64,000 nucleotides of DNA from CAWEWH01 sp963812775. GTDB lineage: Bacteria; Pseudomonadota; Alphaproteobacteria; Rhizobiales; Beijerinckiaceae. Each line of letters begins with the position of its first letter. Position 1 is the stretch's first letter. A program made the position numbers and the translations under genes. The notes beneath the pieces are model-generated. The model saw only the letters and a list, made by a program, of their open reading frames with translations. It was not told the origin of the DNA and did no database searches. The stretch is from NCBI GenBank assembly GCA_963812775.1, contig CAWEWH010000009.1, forward strand, positions 620,001-684,000, read 5' to 3'. Below are positions 30,336 through 39,971 of the stretch, in pieces.

Positions 30336-31773
30336 GTGTCCGCTATTATCTTCATGCTGAACGGGGCTGAGCACGCCGAAACGCGCGTGCCGCCGGCCAC
30401 CACGGTGCTCGATTATCTGCGCGACACGCTGCGTCTGACCGGCACCAAGGAAGGCTGTGCCGAGGGCGATTGCGGCGCCTGCACGGTGCTGGTCGGCCGC
30501 CCTGGCGACGGCACGTTCGCGTGGCAGCCGGTCAATGCCTGCCTGATGCTGGTGCCGCAGCTCGCCGGCGCGGCACTCCTCACCGTCGAAGGCCTCGGCC
30601 GCGATGGTGCGCTGAGCGCCGCGCAGCGGGCCCTGATGGAAAGCGACGGCACGCAATGCGGCTTCTGCACGCCGGGTTTCGTCATGGCCATCGAGGCGAT
30701 GCGCCGCGCCGGCGATCCGCCGCGCGACGACGTCATCCATGACGCCCTCGCCGGCAATCTCTGCCGCTGCACCGGCTACCGCCCCATCGTCGAGGCCTGC
30801 CGGCGCGCGCTCGCCGCGCCGACCGGCCTTGACGACGCCGACGAGGGCGCGCAGCGCCGCGGCGCTCGCCCGCGCGTCCACGCCGCATGCGCTACGAGAA
30901 GGCGGAGCAGCGCTACCGCTTTCCACGCCTCTCGAGGAGCTCCTGGCCGCCCTGGCCGAGGACCCGCAGGCGCGCCTCGTCGCCGGCGCCACCGATCTCG
31001 GCCTCCTGGTCAGCAAGGCGAGCGAGCCGCTGCCGTCGCTCGTCTCAACCGAGCGGGTGGCCGAGCTGCAGACGCGTCGACGGCAATGCCGACGCGCTGA
31101 CCCTCGGGGCTGCCGTCACCTATGCGCGGGCGTTGCCGCATCTCGACGTGCACTTTCCGTCCTTCGCGGCGCTCGTGCGCCGCATCGGCTCGCGCCAGAT
31201 CAGGGCGCTCGGCACGTTCGGCGGCAATCTCGGCACCGCCTCGCCCATCGGCGACACGCTGCCGTGCCTGATGGCGCTCGGTGCCACGGTCGCATTGCGC
31301 TCGCCGCAACGGCGCCCGGCGGCTCACCGTCGAGGACTTCATCACCGGCTACCGCACGACAGCCCTTGCGGCCGGCGAGGTTATCGCGGCGGTGACGCTG
31401 CCCAAGCTGAAGGACACCGAGCGCTTCGCCGTCTACAAGCTGTCGAAACGCTTCGACCAGGACATTGCGACCGTCATCGCCGCCTTCCGGCTCGCGCATC
31501 GACAACGGCAAGCTCGCCTCCCTCGCCGCAGCCTATGGCGGCATGGCCGGCACGCGCCGCGCGCGCGCCACACCTCGAGGACGCGCTCACGGGCCGCCCA
31601 TGGCGCTCGTCCAGCGCTCGACGGCCTCCGTGAGGCTCTTGCACAGGATTTCGCCCCGATGGACGATCATCGTGGCAGTGCCGCCTATCGGCTGACCGCC
31701 GGCGCCAATCTTGTGCGCCGCCTCTGCCATCGAGACGACGACCGAGGCCCCGGTGCGCCTGGAGGCGCTATGA
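30336..31773 (+). CDS. xdhA: Xanthine dehydrogenase small subunit: 2Fe-2S plus FAD domains (frameshifted)
   Basis: The protein (about 478 residues) begins with a GTG at 30336. The N-terminal ferredoxin domain has the first cluster motif KEGCAEGDCGACTVL and the second iron-sulfur domain has GFCTPGF and CRCTGY. An FAD-binding domain follows (LVAGATDLGLLVSK; LGTFGGNLGTASPIGDTLPCLMALGA). The frame changes several times between about 30880 and 31730, with recognisable sequence on each side. The stop overlaps the large-subunit ATG (ATGA). Together they oxidise hypoxanthine or xanthine to urate; that substrate is inferred from the urate-degrading genes behind them. No xdhC is in the window. Confidence 0.85.
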
Positions 31774-34104
31774 GCGCCGAGCCGCTGCGCCGCATCAAGG
31801 ATCGGCGTGCACGCCGCCGTGCGCCACGACAGCGCCCGCGGCCATGTACGCGGCACGGCCGTCTTCCTCGACGACATGCCGCTGCCACCGGGCACGCTCG
31901 CACGCCGCCCTGGTGCTGTCGCCGCACGCCCATGCCGAGATCGTCGCGGTGGATTTCAGCGCGCGCTCGCGGCTCCGGGCGTCGTGGCGGCGGTCGCGGC
32001 GGCCGATATTCCCGGCGTCAACGACATCGGCCCGATCTTGCGCAACGAGCCCGCCCTTGCCGAGGACGTGGTCGAATATGTCGGCCATCCCATCGCGGCC
32101 GTCGCGGCGACGAGCTCGACGCGGCGCGCGCTGCCGTGCAGCTCGTCGACGTGACCTATGCGCCGCTGCCCGCCATCCTCGGCCTGCGCGAGGCGATGGC
32201 CGCGAAGGCGCTGGTGGCGCCCGAGCAGCGCATCGCCCGCGGCGACGTCGCAGCCGCGCATGGCGTCGGCGCCACGCCGCCTCTCCGGCGAGGTCGTCTG
32301 CGGCGGCCAGGATCACTTCTATCTGGAGGGGCAGATTGCCGTCGCGGTTCCGGGCGAGGAGCGCGACATGACGATCTACGCCTCGACCCAGCATCCGACC
32401 GAGGTGCAGCACGGCGTCGCCCGCCTGCTCGGCCTGCCGTTCAACGCCGTCACCGCCGAGGTGCGGCGCATGGGTGGCGCCTTCGGGGGCAAGGAGAGCC
32501 AGGCCACCATCGTGGCCGGCATCGCCGCGCTCCTTGCCGCCAAGGCGGCACGGCCGGTGAAGCTGCGCCTGCCGCGCGACGACGACATGTTGCCACCGGC
32601 AAGCGCCACGACTTCCTCATCCGCTACGATGTGGGCTTCGACGCCGAGGGCCGCATCCTCGCCCTCGACATGCTGCTCGCCGCCAACGGCGGCCAGCGTC
32701 GCCGACCTGACACCCGCCGTTGTGACGCGGGCGCTTTGCCACGCCGACAATTGCTACTTCCTGCCGCAATGTCCGGCTGCTCGGCCTGCCCTGCAAGACC
32801 AACACCGTCTCCAACACGGCCTTCCGCGGCTTCGGCGGGCCGCAGGGCATGTTCGCCATCGAGACGGTGATCGATGTCGTCGCCCGCCATCTCGGCCTGC
32901 CGCTCGACACCGTGCGGCGGCGCAATCTCTACGGCGTCGGCGAGCGCAACATCACGCCCTACGGCCAGGCGGTCGAGGACAACATCATCGCAGCGATGTG
33001 ATCGACGAGCTCGAACGCGTTGCCGATCTCGAGGCCTGGCGCACCGGCATCGACCGCTTCAACGCCACGAGCCCGATCATCAAGAAGGGCCTCGCCACCA
33101 TGCCGATCAAGTTCGGCATCTCGTTCAACATCTCGACGCTCAACCAGGCCGGCGCGCTGGTGCACGTCTACACCGACGGCAGCGTGCACCTGAACCACGG
33201 CGGCACCGAGATGGGCCAGGGCCTTTTCGTCAAGGTGGCGCAGGTCGTGGCCGAGGCCTTCCAGGTCGATCTCGACCGCGTCAAGGTGACGGCCACGTCG
33301 ACCGGCAAGGTGCCCAACACCTCGCCCACCGCCGCCTCGTCGGGCTCCGATCTCAACGGCATGGCGGCGCTGGCGGCGGCCGAGCGAGATCAAGGGCCGC
33401 ATGGCCGAGGTGGCGGCCGAGCATTTCGAGGTGCGATGTCGGAGACATCGTCTTCGCCGACAACCGCGTCCATGCCGGCAACCGCAGCCTGCCGTTCGGC
33501 GAGCTGGCTGAGATGTGCTTGGCGCAAGCGCGTGTCGCTGTCGGCGGCCGGCTTCTACCGGACGCCGAAGATCCACTGGGACCCGGTGACCAATACCGGC
33601 CGGCCGTTCTTCTATTTCAGCTATGGGGCGGCGGCGAGCGAGGTGGCCATCGACACGCTCACCGGCGAGACGCGCGTGCTGCGCGTCGAGCTCGTGCAGG
33701 ACTGCGGCAAGTCGCTAAACCCGGCCGTCGATCTCGGCCAGGTCGAAGGCGCCTTCGTGCAGGGCATGGGCTGGCTCACCTGCGAGGAGCTGGTCTGGGA
33801 CGACGAGGGCGCGCTCAGGACGCACGGCCCCTCCACCTACAAAATCCCCGGCAGCCGCGACGTGCCGCCGATCTTCAATGTCCGCATGCTTACCGAACGG
33901 CCCAACCGCGAGGACACCATCTTCCGCTCCAAGGCCATCGGCGAGCCGCCGCTGATGCTGGCGCTGTCGGTGTGGCTCGCCATCCGCGATGCCGTCTCGA
34001 GCCTTTCGGCGGACCGCCGCGCTGCCTTGCTCGACGCGCCGGCGACGCCGGAGCGCGTGTTGCGGGCGGTCGAGGCCATGCGGGCAGACGGCGCAAAGGT
34101 CTGA
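31770..34104 (+). CDS. xdhB: Xanthine dehydrogenase large subunit, molybdopterin-binding (frameshifted)
   Basis: This subunit of about 777 residues holds the molybdenum cofactor. Visible blocks include VEYVGHPIAAVAA, GGQDHFYLEGQIAVA, RMGGAFGGKESQA, TAFRGFGGPQGM, HLNHGGTEMGQGL and the C-terminal FRSKAIGEPPLMLALSVW with the active-site Glu region. These are the standard order for XdhB. At least eight frame changes occur between 31800 and 33530, after which one clean frame runs to the stop. No premature stop interrupts the conserved blocks if frames are joined. It is two bases from puuD. Confidence 0.85.
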
Positions 34105-34106
34105 GC

Positions 34107-35300
34107 ATGTTCCTCGCTCTCGAAGAAATCCTCGGCATGGCCTTGCGTTTCCTGCACGTTGTCGCCGGCATCGCCTGGATCGGCAGCTCGTTCTACTTCA
34201 TCGCCCTCGATCTCAGCCTGAAGCCGCGCGACGGCCTGCCCGCCGGCGTCAAGGGCGAGGCCTGGCAGGTGCACGGCGGCGGCTTCTACCACATGGTGAA
34301 GTATCTCGTGGCGCCGGCCCGCATGCCCGACGAGCTGACCTGGTTCAAATGGGAGGCCTACACCACGTGGCTCTCCGGCTTCGCCCTGCTCATCGTCGTG
34401 TATTACTGGAACGCGCGGCTGTTCCTCGTCGATGCCGACCGCGGCGACCTCTCTGAGACCGCGGCTATCGCGCTGAGCCTGACCGGCCTAGTCGTGCCAT
34501 GGCTCGCCTACGAGGCGCTCTGCCGCTCGCCGCTGAAGCACCGCCAGGGCCTCGTTGCGCTCATCGGCTACGTGGCGCTGGTGACGCTGACCTTCGTGTT
34601 CACGCAGGTATTCAGCGGCCGCGGCGCCTTCGTGCAGATCGGCGCGCTGATCGGCACCATCATGGTGGCGAGCGTGCTTGTCGTCATCATCCCCAACCAG
34701 AAGAAGATCGTGGAAGCCCTCGTGGCTGACCGCGAGCCCGACCCAGCGCTGGGCGCCGCCGGCAAGCTGCGCTCCGTGCATAACAACTATCTCACCTTGC
34801 CGGTCGTCTTCCTGATGATCTCCAACCATTCGCCGCTGCTCACCTCGGGCCGGTACAATTGGCTCATCGTCGCCATCGTGCTGGCGCTGGGGCCGGTCAT
34901 CCGCCACTTCTTCAATGCCCGCCACGAGGGCAGGAAAAGCCCCTGGTGGACCTGGGTGGCGACTGCCTGGGCGGCCTTTGCCATCTACCTCCTGTCGGTG
35001 GATGGCTGGCGCGACGTGAAGGCGGCCGCGCTCCCCGCGCCGGCCTTCGCCGAGGTGGAGAGCGTGATCGGCTCCCGCTGCACCATGTGCCATGCCAGAG
35101 AGCCGGTCTGGGCTGACATTCTGGTCGCCCCCAAGGGCGTCGCCCTCGACACGCCCGAGCGCATCCGCCGCCACGCGACGCTGATTGGCGTCAACGCCGC
35201 CTTCTCGCGCGCCATGCCACCGGGCAATATCACGCAGATGACCGACGACGAGCGACGCGTCCTGGGCGCGTGGCTGCTGGCGCATGATCTCGAAAAGTGA
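34107..35300 (+). CDS. puuD: Membrane urate hydroxylase PuuD with C-terminal cytochrome c domain
   Basis: This 397-residue protein converts urate to 5-hydroxyisourate. The N-terminal part has about seven or eight membrane helices (MALRFLHVVAGIAWIGSSFY first). The C-terminal periplasmic domain is a cytochrome c with CTMCH at residues 325-329. This is the PuuD type, unrelated to soluble uricase. It starts two bases after xdhB. Its last codons (HDLEK and the TGA stop) lie inside the left half of a palindromic repeat, so the natural C-terminus may have been replaced when the repeat inserted or expanded. Confidence 0.92.
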   Translation: MFLALEEILGMALRFLHVVAGIAWIGSSFYFIALDLSLKPRDGLPAGVKGEAWQVHGGGFYHMVKYLVAPARMPDELTWFKWEAYTTWLSGFALLIVVYYWNARLFLVDADRGDLSETAAIALSLTGLVVPWLAYEALCRSPLKHRQGLVALIGYVALVTLTFVFTQVFSGRGAFVQIGALIGTIMVASVLVVIIPNQKKIVEALVADREPDPALGAAGKLRSVHNNYLTLPVVFLMISNHSPLLTSGRYNWLIVAIVLALGPVIRHFFNARHEGRKSPWWTWVATAWAAFAIYLLSVDGWRDVKAAALPAPAFAEVESVIGSRCTMCHAREPVWADILVAPKGVALDTPERIRRHATLIGVNAAFSRAMPPGNITQMTDDERRVLGAWLLAHDLEK

Positions 35301-35328
35301 GCGCGGTTTTTCGAGTGAGATCATGCGC
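35280..35328. repeat. Palindromic REP-like element overlapping the puuD stop codon
   Basis: The left arm GCGCATGATCTCGAAAA (35280-35296) pairs with the right arm (35307-35328), which carries a four-base insertion. The puuD stop codon at 35298-35300 is in the loop. The element matches the right arm of 21685-21728. It sits between puuD and puuE and could attenuate or stabilise the operon transcript. Confidence 0.78.
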
Positions 35329-35408
35329 AATCAAGAACCTGGAGCGCGCATCCGTTTCGAAAGATGCGGATTGTGCTCTATAGGCGAGAACGTGAGGAAC
35401 AGCATTCC

Positions 35409-36341
35409 ATGACCAGCCCATATCCCCGCGACCTCAAGGGCTATGGCCGCAATCCGCCCGATCCGCGCTGGCCGGGCGGCGCCCGCCTCGCCGTGCAGTT
35501 CGTCATCAACTACGAGGAAGGCGGCGAGAACAACATCCTGCACGGTGACGAGGCCTCCGAGGCATTTCTGTCGGACGTGCTCGGCGTGCGGCCATGGAAA
35601 GGCGAGCGGCACATCAGCGTCGAGTCGATGTTCGAGTACGGCGCCCGCTCCGGCTTCTGGCGGCTATGGCGTGCCTTCACTGAGCGCGCCATGCCGGTCA
35701 CCGTCTATGGCGTCGCCACCGCGCTGATGCGCTCGCCCGATCAGGTCGCCGGCATGCGCGAGGCCGGCTGGGAGATCGCCAGCCACGGCCTGAAATGGAT
35801 CCAGTACGGCCATATGCCCGAGGACGAGGAGCGTCGGCACCTCAACGAGGCGATCCGCGTCCACACCGAAGCGACCGGCGAGCGCCCCTTCGGCTGGTAT
35901 GCCGGGCGCGGCTCCGTCAACACGCTGAAGCTCGTCATGGAGGAAGGCGGCTTTCTCTACTCGTCGGATTCCTACGCCGACGAGTTGCCCTACTGGGTGA
36001 AGGGCCCAAAGGAGCCGCACCTCATCATCCCCTACACCCTCGATGCCAACGACATGCGCTTTATCAATCCGCAGGGCTTCGCCGGCGGCGACGAGTTCTT
36101 CGGCTATCTCAAGGATTCGTTCGACCTGCTCTATCGCGAAGGCGAGACCTCGCCGAAGATGATGTCGGTCGGCCTGCACTGCCGGCTCGTCGGCCGGCCC
36201 GGCCGAGCCGCTGCGTTGCTGCGCTTCCTCGACTACATCGCAAGGCACGATCGCGTCTGGGTGGCGCGGCGCCTCGACATCGCTCGCCACTGGCACGCCA
36301 ACCACAAGGCGCTTGCCGCATCAGCCCTGACGGCGTCGTAG
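35409..36341 (+). CDS. puuE: Allantoinase PuuE (polysaccharide deacetylase fold)
   Basis: This 310-residue protein is the cofactor-independent allantoinase type, related to polysaccharide deacetylases, that opens the ring of allantoin to allantoate. The signature stretches are YPRDLKGYGRNPPDPRWPGG at the N-terminus, FVINYEEGGENNILHGDE, and later ASHGLKWIQYGHMPEDEE and YADELPYWV. Length is normal. The ATG at 35409 is used because the family N-terminus begins there. It is separated from puuD by a palindromic repeat and is followed after nine bases by the uraD-uraH gene. Confidence 0.93.
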   Translation: MTSPYPRDLKGYGRNPPDPRWPGGARLAVQFVINYEEGGENNILHGDEASEAFLSDVLGVRPWKGERHISVESMFEYGARSGFWRLWRAFTERAMPVTVYGVATALMRSPDQVAGMREAGWEIASHGLKWIQYGHMPEDEERRHLNEAIRVHTEATGERPFGWYAGRGSVNTLKLVMEEGGFLYSSDSYADELPYWVKGPKEPHLIIPYTLDANDMRFINPQGFAGGDEFFGYLKDSFDLLYREGETSPKMMSVGLHCRLVGRPGRAAALLRFLDYIARHDRVWVARRLDIARHWHANHKALAASALTAS

Positions 36342-36350
36342 GAGCCCCGC

Positions 36351-37229
36351 GTGACGCAGACGACGCTCGCCAAACTGAATGCCGCCTCAAAGGCCGATTT
36401 CGTTGCCGCCGTCGGTGGCATCTTCGAGCACTCGCCATGGATCGCCGAGGCCGTTGCCCAGCGTCGCCCCTTCCTCAATCTCGCGGCTCTCCTCGCCGCC
36501 ATGACGGCAGCGCTCCGCGCCGCCTCTCCCGACGAGCAGCGCGCCCTCATCGCCGGCCACCCCGAGCTCGGCGTCAAGCTCGCCGAGCTCACCGCCCATT
36601 CGACGACCGAGCAATCGAGCGCCGGTCTCGACCGACTGTCGAAGGCCGAGTACGAGCGCTTCCGCTTGCTCAATCATTCCTACCGCGAGATTTTCGGTTT
36701 TCCGTTCATCGTCTGCGTCCGCCGTCACACCAAGGATTCGATCCTGCGTGCCGGCGAGCGGCGCCTTGCCAATACGCCCGAGGCCGAGCGAGCCATCGCG
36801 CTTGACGAGATCTGCCGCATCGCGGCGCTGCGCCTCGACGCCACCGTCGCGGGCCCCGACAGCCTCGCCGTCCACGGCCGGCTCTCGACGCATGTGCTCG
36901 ACACCTATCACGGCCGCGCGGCGGCCGGCGTGGCCGTCACGCTCGTCGAAATCTGCTCCCTGACGGAGCCGCGCATCATCGCCCGCGCCGTGACGGAAGC
37001 GAGCGGGCGCACCGCCGAGCCGCTCATCGCCGGCCGGCCCGTGCCAATGGGCCGCTACGAACTGCGCTTCGACATCGGCAGCTATTTTGCCGCGCAAGGC
37101 GTGGCGATCGCCGATCCCGCCTTCCTCGATGTCGTGCCGATCCGCTTCGGCGTCGCCGAGGCGGAGGCAAGCTATCACGTGCCCCTGGTGGTCACCCCGT
37201 GGGGCTATTCCACCTACCGGGGAAGCTGA
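36351..37229 (+). CDS. Fused OHCU decarboxylase / 5-hydroxyisourate hydrolase
   Basis: Two enzymes are joined in 292 residues. Residues 1-165 are the UraD domain, with the catalytic His70 in HPELG and the STTEQSSAGLDRLS motif. Residues 172-292 are the transthyretin-like UraH domain, with HGRLSTHVLDTYHGRAAAGV and the canonical C-terminal YRGS. UraH hydrolyses 5-hydroxyisourate to OHCU and UraD decarboxylates OHCU to S-allantoin, so the intermediate could pass within one protein. The domain order is the same as in plant allantoin synthase. The start is a GTG at 36351 with TAGGAG nine bases upstream. The stop overlaps the next ATG by one base. Confidence 0.93.
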   Translation: MTQTTLAKLNAASKADFVAAVGGIFEHSPWIAEAVAQRRPFLNLAALLAAMTAALRAASPDEQRALIAGHPELGVKLAELTAHSTTEQSSAGLDRLSKAEYERFRLLNHSYREIFGFPFIVCVRRHTKDSILRAGERRLANTPEAERAIALDEICRIAALRLDATVAGPDSLAVHGRLSTHVLDTYHGRAAAGVAVTLVEICSLTEPRIIARAVTEASGRTAEPLIAGRPVPMGRYELRFDIGSYFAAQGVAIADPAFLDVVPIRFGVAEAEASYHVPLVVTPWGYSTYRGS

Positions 37230-38464
37230 TGGCCAACACCAATCTGCGCGTCGACGGCGAGCGCCTGTGGTCGACCTTGTTGGACACCGCCGTCTTCGGC
37301 GGCACGCAGAAAGGCGGCATCTGCCGCCTGGCGCTGGGGCCTGAGGACCGGCAGGTCCGCGACTGGCTGGCCGCCGCCATCAAGGCCGCCGGCCTGACCC
37401 TCGTGGTCGACGACATGGGCACCATGTACGGCCTGCGCCCCGGCCGCGATGCCGCAAGGCCGCCTGTCGCCTTCGGGTCGCATCTCGACACGCAGCCGAC
37501 CGGCGGCAAGTTCGACGGCATCCTCGGCGTGCTGGCCGGGCTCGAAGTCATGCGCATCCTGAACGATGCCGGCATCGAGACGGAGGCGCCGCTCTGCCTG
37601 GTCAACTGGACCAACGAAGAGGGCGCGCGCTTCGCGCCCGGCATGACGGCCTCGGGCGTCTATGCGGGTGAGATCGGCAAGGCTGAGGCACTGGCGCTGA
37701 CCGACCGCGACGGCATGCGCTTTGGCGATGCGCTCGCGGCCATCGGCTACAAGGGAGACGAGCCGGTCGGCCAGCGCCGCTTCGGCGCCCTTGTCGAGCT
37801 GCATATCGAGCAGGGGCCCATCCTGGAGGCGGAGCGCAAGACCATCGGCATCGTCACGGGCGGCAAGGGCATCGCCTGGTACAATGGCAAGGTCGCGGGC
37901 AACGAGAGCCATGCCGGCACGACGCCCATGGCGCTGCGCCGCGACGCCCTCACCGCCTTCGCCGAATTCGCCCTGGCGGTGGAGACGATCGCCCGCGAGC
38001 ACGGGCCGGACGCGGTGGGCACTATCGGGGTCGCCGACGTGAAGCCCGCCTCGCGCAACACCATTCCTGGCACGGTCGATTTCTCGCTGGAGTTCCGCCA
38101 CGACAAGGGCGAGACGCTGGAAGGTCTGCATCGCGCGGCGGAAGCCGCCGCCGCCCGCATCGCCGAACGCCGCAAGGTCGACATCACCCTCGACCGCTTC
38201 TGGATGCGCCCGCCGGTTCGTTTCGACACAAGCGTGAGCGAGGCCATCGCCGCCTCAGCCGAGGCGCTCGCCTATTCGAGCCGGCCGATCGTCTCGGGCG
38301 CCGGCCACGACGCCTGCGCCATGGCGTCGGTCTGCCCAACCGCCATGATCTTCGTGCCGTGCAAGGACGGCATCAGCCACAACGAGGCCGAGGATGCCAC
38401 CCCGGCCGACTGCGCGGCGGGCGCCAATGTCCTGTTGCAGACGGTGCTGAGGCTCGCCGAATAA
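37229..38464 (+). CDS. allC: Allantoate amidohydrolase / M20-type N-carbamoylase
   Basis: This 411-residue protein belongs to the M20 hydantoinase/carbamoylase group. Metal-binding motifs are GSHLDTQPTGGKFDG, the Glu pair in NWTNEEGARF, LHIEQGP, and the late SGAGHDACAM and SHNEAEDA. It is the last gene of the purine operon, overlapping uraD-uraH by one base, which favours allantoate as substrate, giving ureidoglycine, ammonia and CO2. A beta-ureidopropionase or N-carbamoyl-amino-acid hydrolase role would look similar in sequence. No allantoicase or ureidoglycolate lyase gene follows. Confidence 0.85.
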   Translation: MANTNLRVDGERLWSTLLDTAVFGGTQKGGICRLALGPEDRQVRDWLAAAIKAAGLTLVVDDMGTMYGLRPGRDAARPPVAFGSHLDTQPTGGKFDGILGVLAGLEVMRILNDAGIETEAPLCLVNWTNEEGARFAPGMTASGVYAGEIGKAEALALTDRDGMRFGDALAAIGYKGDEPVGQRRFGALVELHIEQGPILEAERKTIGIVTGGKGIAWYNGKVAGNESHAGTTPMALRRDALTAFAEFALAVETIAREHGPDAVGTIGVADVKPASRNTIPGTVDFSLEFRHDKGETLEGLHRAAEAAAARIAERRKVDITLDRFWMRPPVRFDTSVSEAIAASAEALAYSSRPIVSGAGHDACAMASVCPTAMIFVPCKDGISHNEAEDATPADCAAGANVLLQTVLRLAE

Positions 38465-38466
38465 GT

Positions 38467-38562
38467 CCCCGTCATGGCTGGCCTTGTGCCAGCCACCCAC
38501 GACCTTCCTTCTGCGGCCATGAAGGTCGTGGATGCCCCGCGACAAGCGCGGGCATGACGGGG
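38467..38562. repeat. Long imperfect palindrome after the purine operon
   Basis: The left half (38467-38507) and right half (38521-38562) form a long imperfect hairpin with a 13-base loop. The ends are CCCCGTCATG and CATGACGGGG and the centre pairs CCACGACCTTC with GAAGGTCGTGG. This type of mosaic palindrome is abundant between genes in Bradyrhizobium-like genomes. It starts three bases after the allC stop codon and may also end the transcript. Confidence 0.82.
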
Positions 38563-38593
38563 TGTCCGCCACTGCGGCCGGGAATTCTTGAAT

Positions 38594-38755
38594 TCAGCCA
38601 AGGATCGTGTCCGCCTCCAGGGCCACGACGAAGGACGGGAAGATGGTGCCGGGGATAACCCGCTTGGGCGGCGCAGGAGCCCGGACCGCCACCGCCACGA
38701 AGCAGCCCACGAGGGCGAGGAAGAGAAATGTGGGGAAGATGAGACGCTCGACCAT
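38594..38755 (-). CDS. Small membrane protein (53 residues)
   Basis: A 53-residue open frame begins with an ATG at 38753-38755, eight bases after an excellent GGAGGGA ribosome site. Its first half is one transmembrane helix (LIFPTFLFLALVGCFVAVAV), followed by a short Pro-rich stretch and a hydrophobic tail. Nothing assigns a function. The strong ribosome site and coherent topology are the reasons to accept it. Confidence 0.55.
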   Translation of the reverse strand: MVERLIFPTFLFLALVGCFVAVAVRAPAPPKRVIPGTIFPSFVVALEADTILG

Positions 38756-38884
38756 GGGTCCCTCCGCCAGGTGCGTTAGGTGACACGTACGACGCGTGGC
38801 AGCCTCTCGCCGTGCGCCGGCGCACATACCGGCTTGAGCCGAGGGGCGGGCGGGCTTAACTGCCGCCGGAAAAGGGAGAAAATC

Positions 38885-39238
38885 GTGCCGAAACATCAAG
38901 GCGCCTGCCATTGCGGCAGGGTGGCGTACGAGGTCGAGACCGACCTGAAGCAGATCGTGTCGTGCAACTGCTCCATCTGCAGCAAGCGCGGCTTCCTGTG
39001 GACCTTCGTGCCGCCGCCGCAATTCACCTTGAAGTCAGGCGACGCCGGGCTCGTGAGCTACAAGTTCAACAAGCACAGGATCGACCATCTCTTCTGCCCG
39101 GCCTGCGGTGTCGAGGCCTTCGCGCGCGGCAAGGGACAGGACGGCGGCGACAGGGTGGCCATCAACGTGCGCTGCCTCGAGGGCGTCGACATCGGCGCGC
39201 TCAAGCCGATCGAGTTCGACGGCCGCAACAAGCTCTGA
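38885..39238 (+). CDS. GFA-family zinc protein
   Basis: This 117-residue protein has the CENP-V/GFA domain fold, with zinc ligands in GACHCGRVAYEV, SCNCSICSKRG and FCPACGVEAFARG. The family is named for glutathione-dependent formaldehyde-activating enzyme, although most members have no proven reaction. The start is a GTG at 38885 with GGGAG upstream. The next gene begins four bases after its stop, so the two are probably co-transcribed. Confidence 0.85.
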   Translation: MPKHQGACHCGRVAYEVETDLKQIVSCNCSICSKRGFLWTFVPPPQFTLKSGDAGLVSYKFNKHRIDHLFCPACGVEAFARGKGQDGGDRVAINVRCLEGVDIGALKPIEFDGRNKL

Positions 39239-39242
39239 CGCG

Positions 39243-39971
39243 ATGGACGAGGCGGCGCGAAAGGCCATCGGTCAGGCGATCAAGGAGCACATCGCCCGTG
39301 AAGGCTTGAGCCGCGAGGAATTCTGTTTCCGCTTCAAGATCGCCAAGGGCACCCTCGACAAGATGGTGACGGGGCTCTTCTCGGATAAGACGCTCATCAA
39401 GTTCGAGCGCAATGTCGGCCGTTCCTTCCGTGACGGCGCCGCAAGCTTCGAGCGCGCCGCCCCCGAGCTCGGCGGCTACCTGCACGCCGACTATCGCGAC
39501 CGCGAAGGCTATTACACGCTGGCGCGCCCCGCCTTCGGCGATGCCGGCCGCATCTGGCTGTTTCCGGTGCGCATCGAGTGGAAGGACTCCCGGCCCGGCC
39601 TGCGCATCAGCGGCAAGTCGGCCGGCACGAATGAAAACACCTACGAGAAGATGGCCTATATCGCGTTCCCCAAGAACTGCCCGTATATGTTTGTCCATGC
39701 CAACGAGAAGGGCTGGCAGTCGACCATGGTGTTCTCGTTGGTCGACGCCGGCGAGGCGATGCACGGGGCACTCCTGACGCTCGGCGACACCGGCGGCGCG
39801 CTCTACGCGCCGTTCTGCCTGCCGGTCATCCTCGAGAAGGCGCCGCGCCCATTGAGCAAGCCGCTGGAGATCAGCATCGCCGACGAAGCCTTCGGCCGCT
39901 GGCAGCAGCGCCTTGCGGCGGTGTTCGCGCAGAAATACGTCCGGCTCACTTCGATTGCGCCGGCGCCTTGA
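39243..39971 (+). CDS. HTH-containing hypothetical protein
   Basis: This 242-residue protein begins with an XRE-like helix-turn-helix (IGQAIKEHIAREGLSREEFCFRFKIAKGTLDKM, described at residues about 8-41). A 190-residue domain of mixed alpha/beta character follows that I do not recognise. The N-terminus suggests DNA binding, but the C-terminal part may be a ligand-binding or enzymatic domain. It lies four bases behind the GFA gene. Its 3' end overlaps a convergent small secreted-protein gene by 26 bases. Confidence 0.7.
   Translation: MDEAARKAIGQAIKEHIAREGLSREEFCFRFKIAKGTLDKMVTGLFSDKTLIKFERNVGRSFRDGAASFERAAPELGGYLHADYRDREGYYTLARPAFGDAGRIWLFPVRIEWKDSRPGLRISGKSAGTNENTYEKMAYIAFPKNCPYMFVHANEKGWQSTMVFSLVDAGEAMHGALLTLGDTGGALYAPFCLPVILEKAPRPLSKPLEISIADEAFGRWQQRLAAVFAQKYVRLTSIAPAP

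Noticed and set aside
31770..34104. xdhB as a decayed pseudogene
   Set aside because: All conserved blocks remain in order when frames are joined and many unrelated genes in the window show the same single-base errors, so error is the simpler reading.
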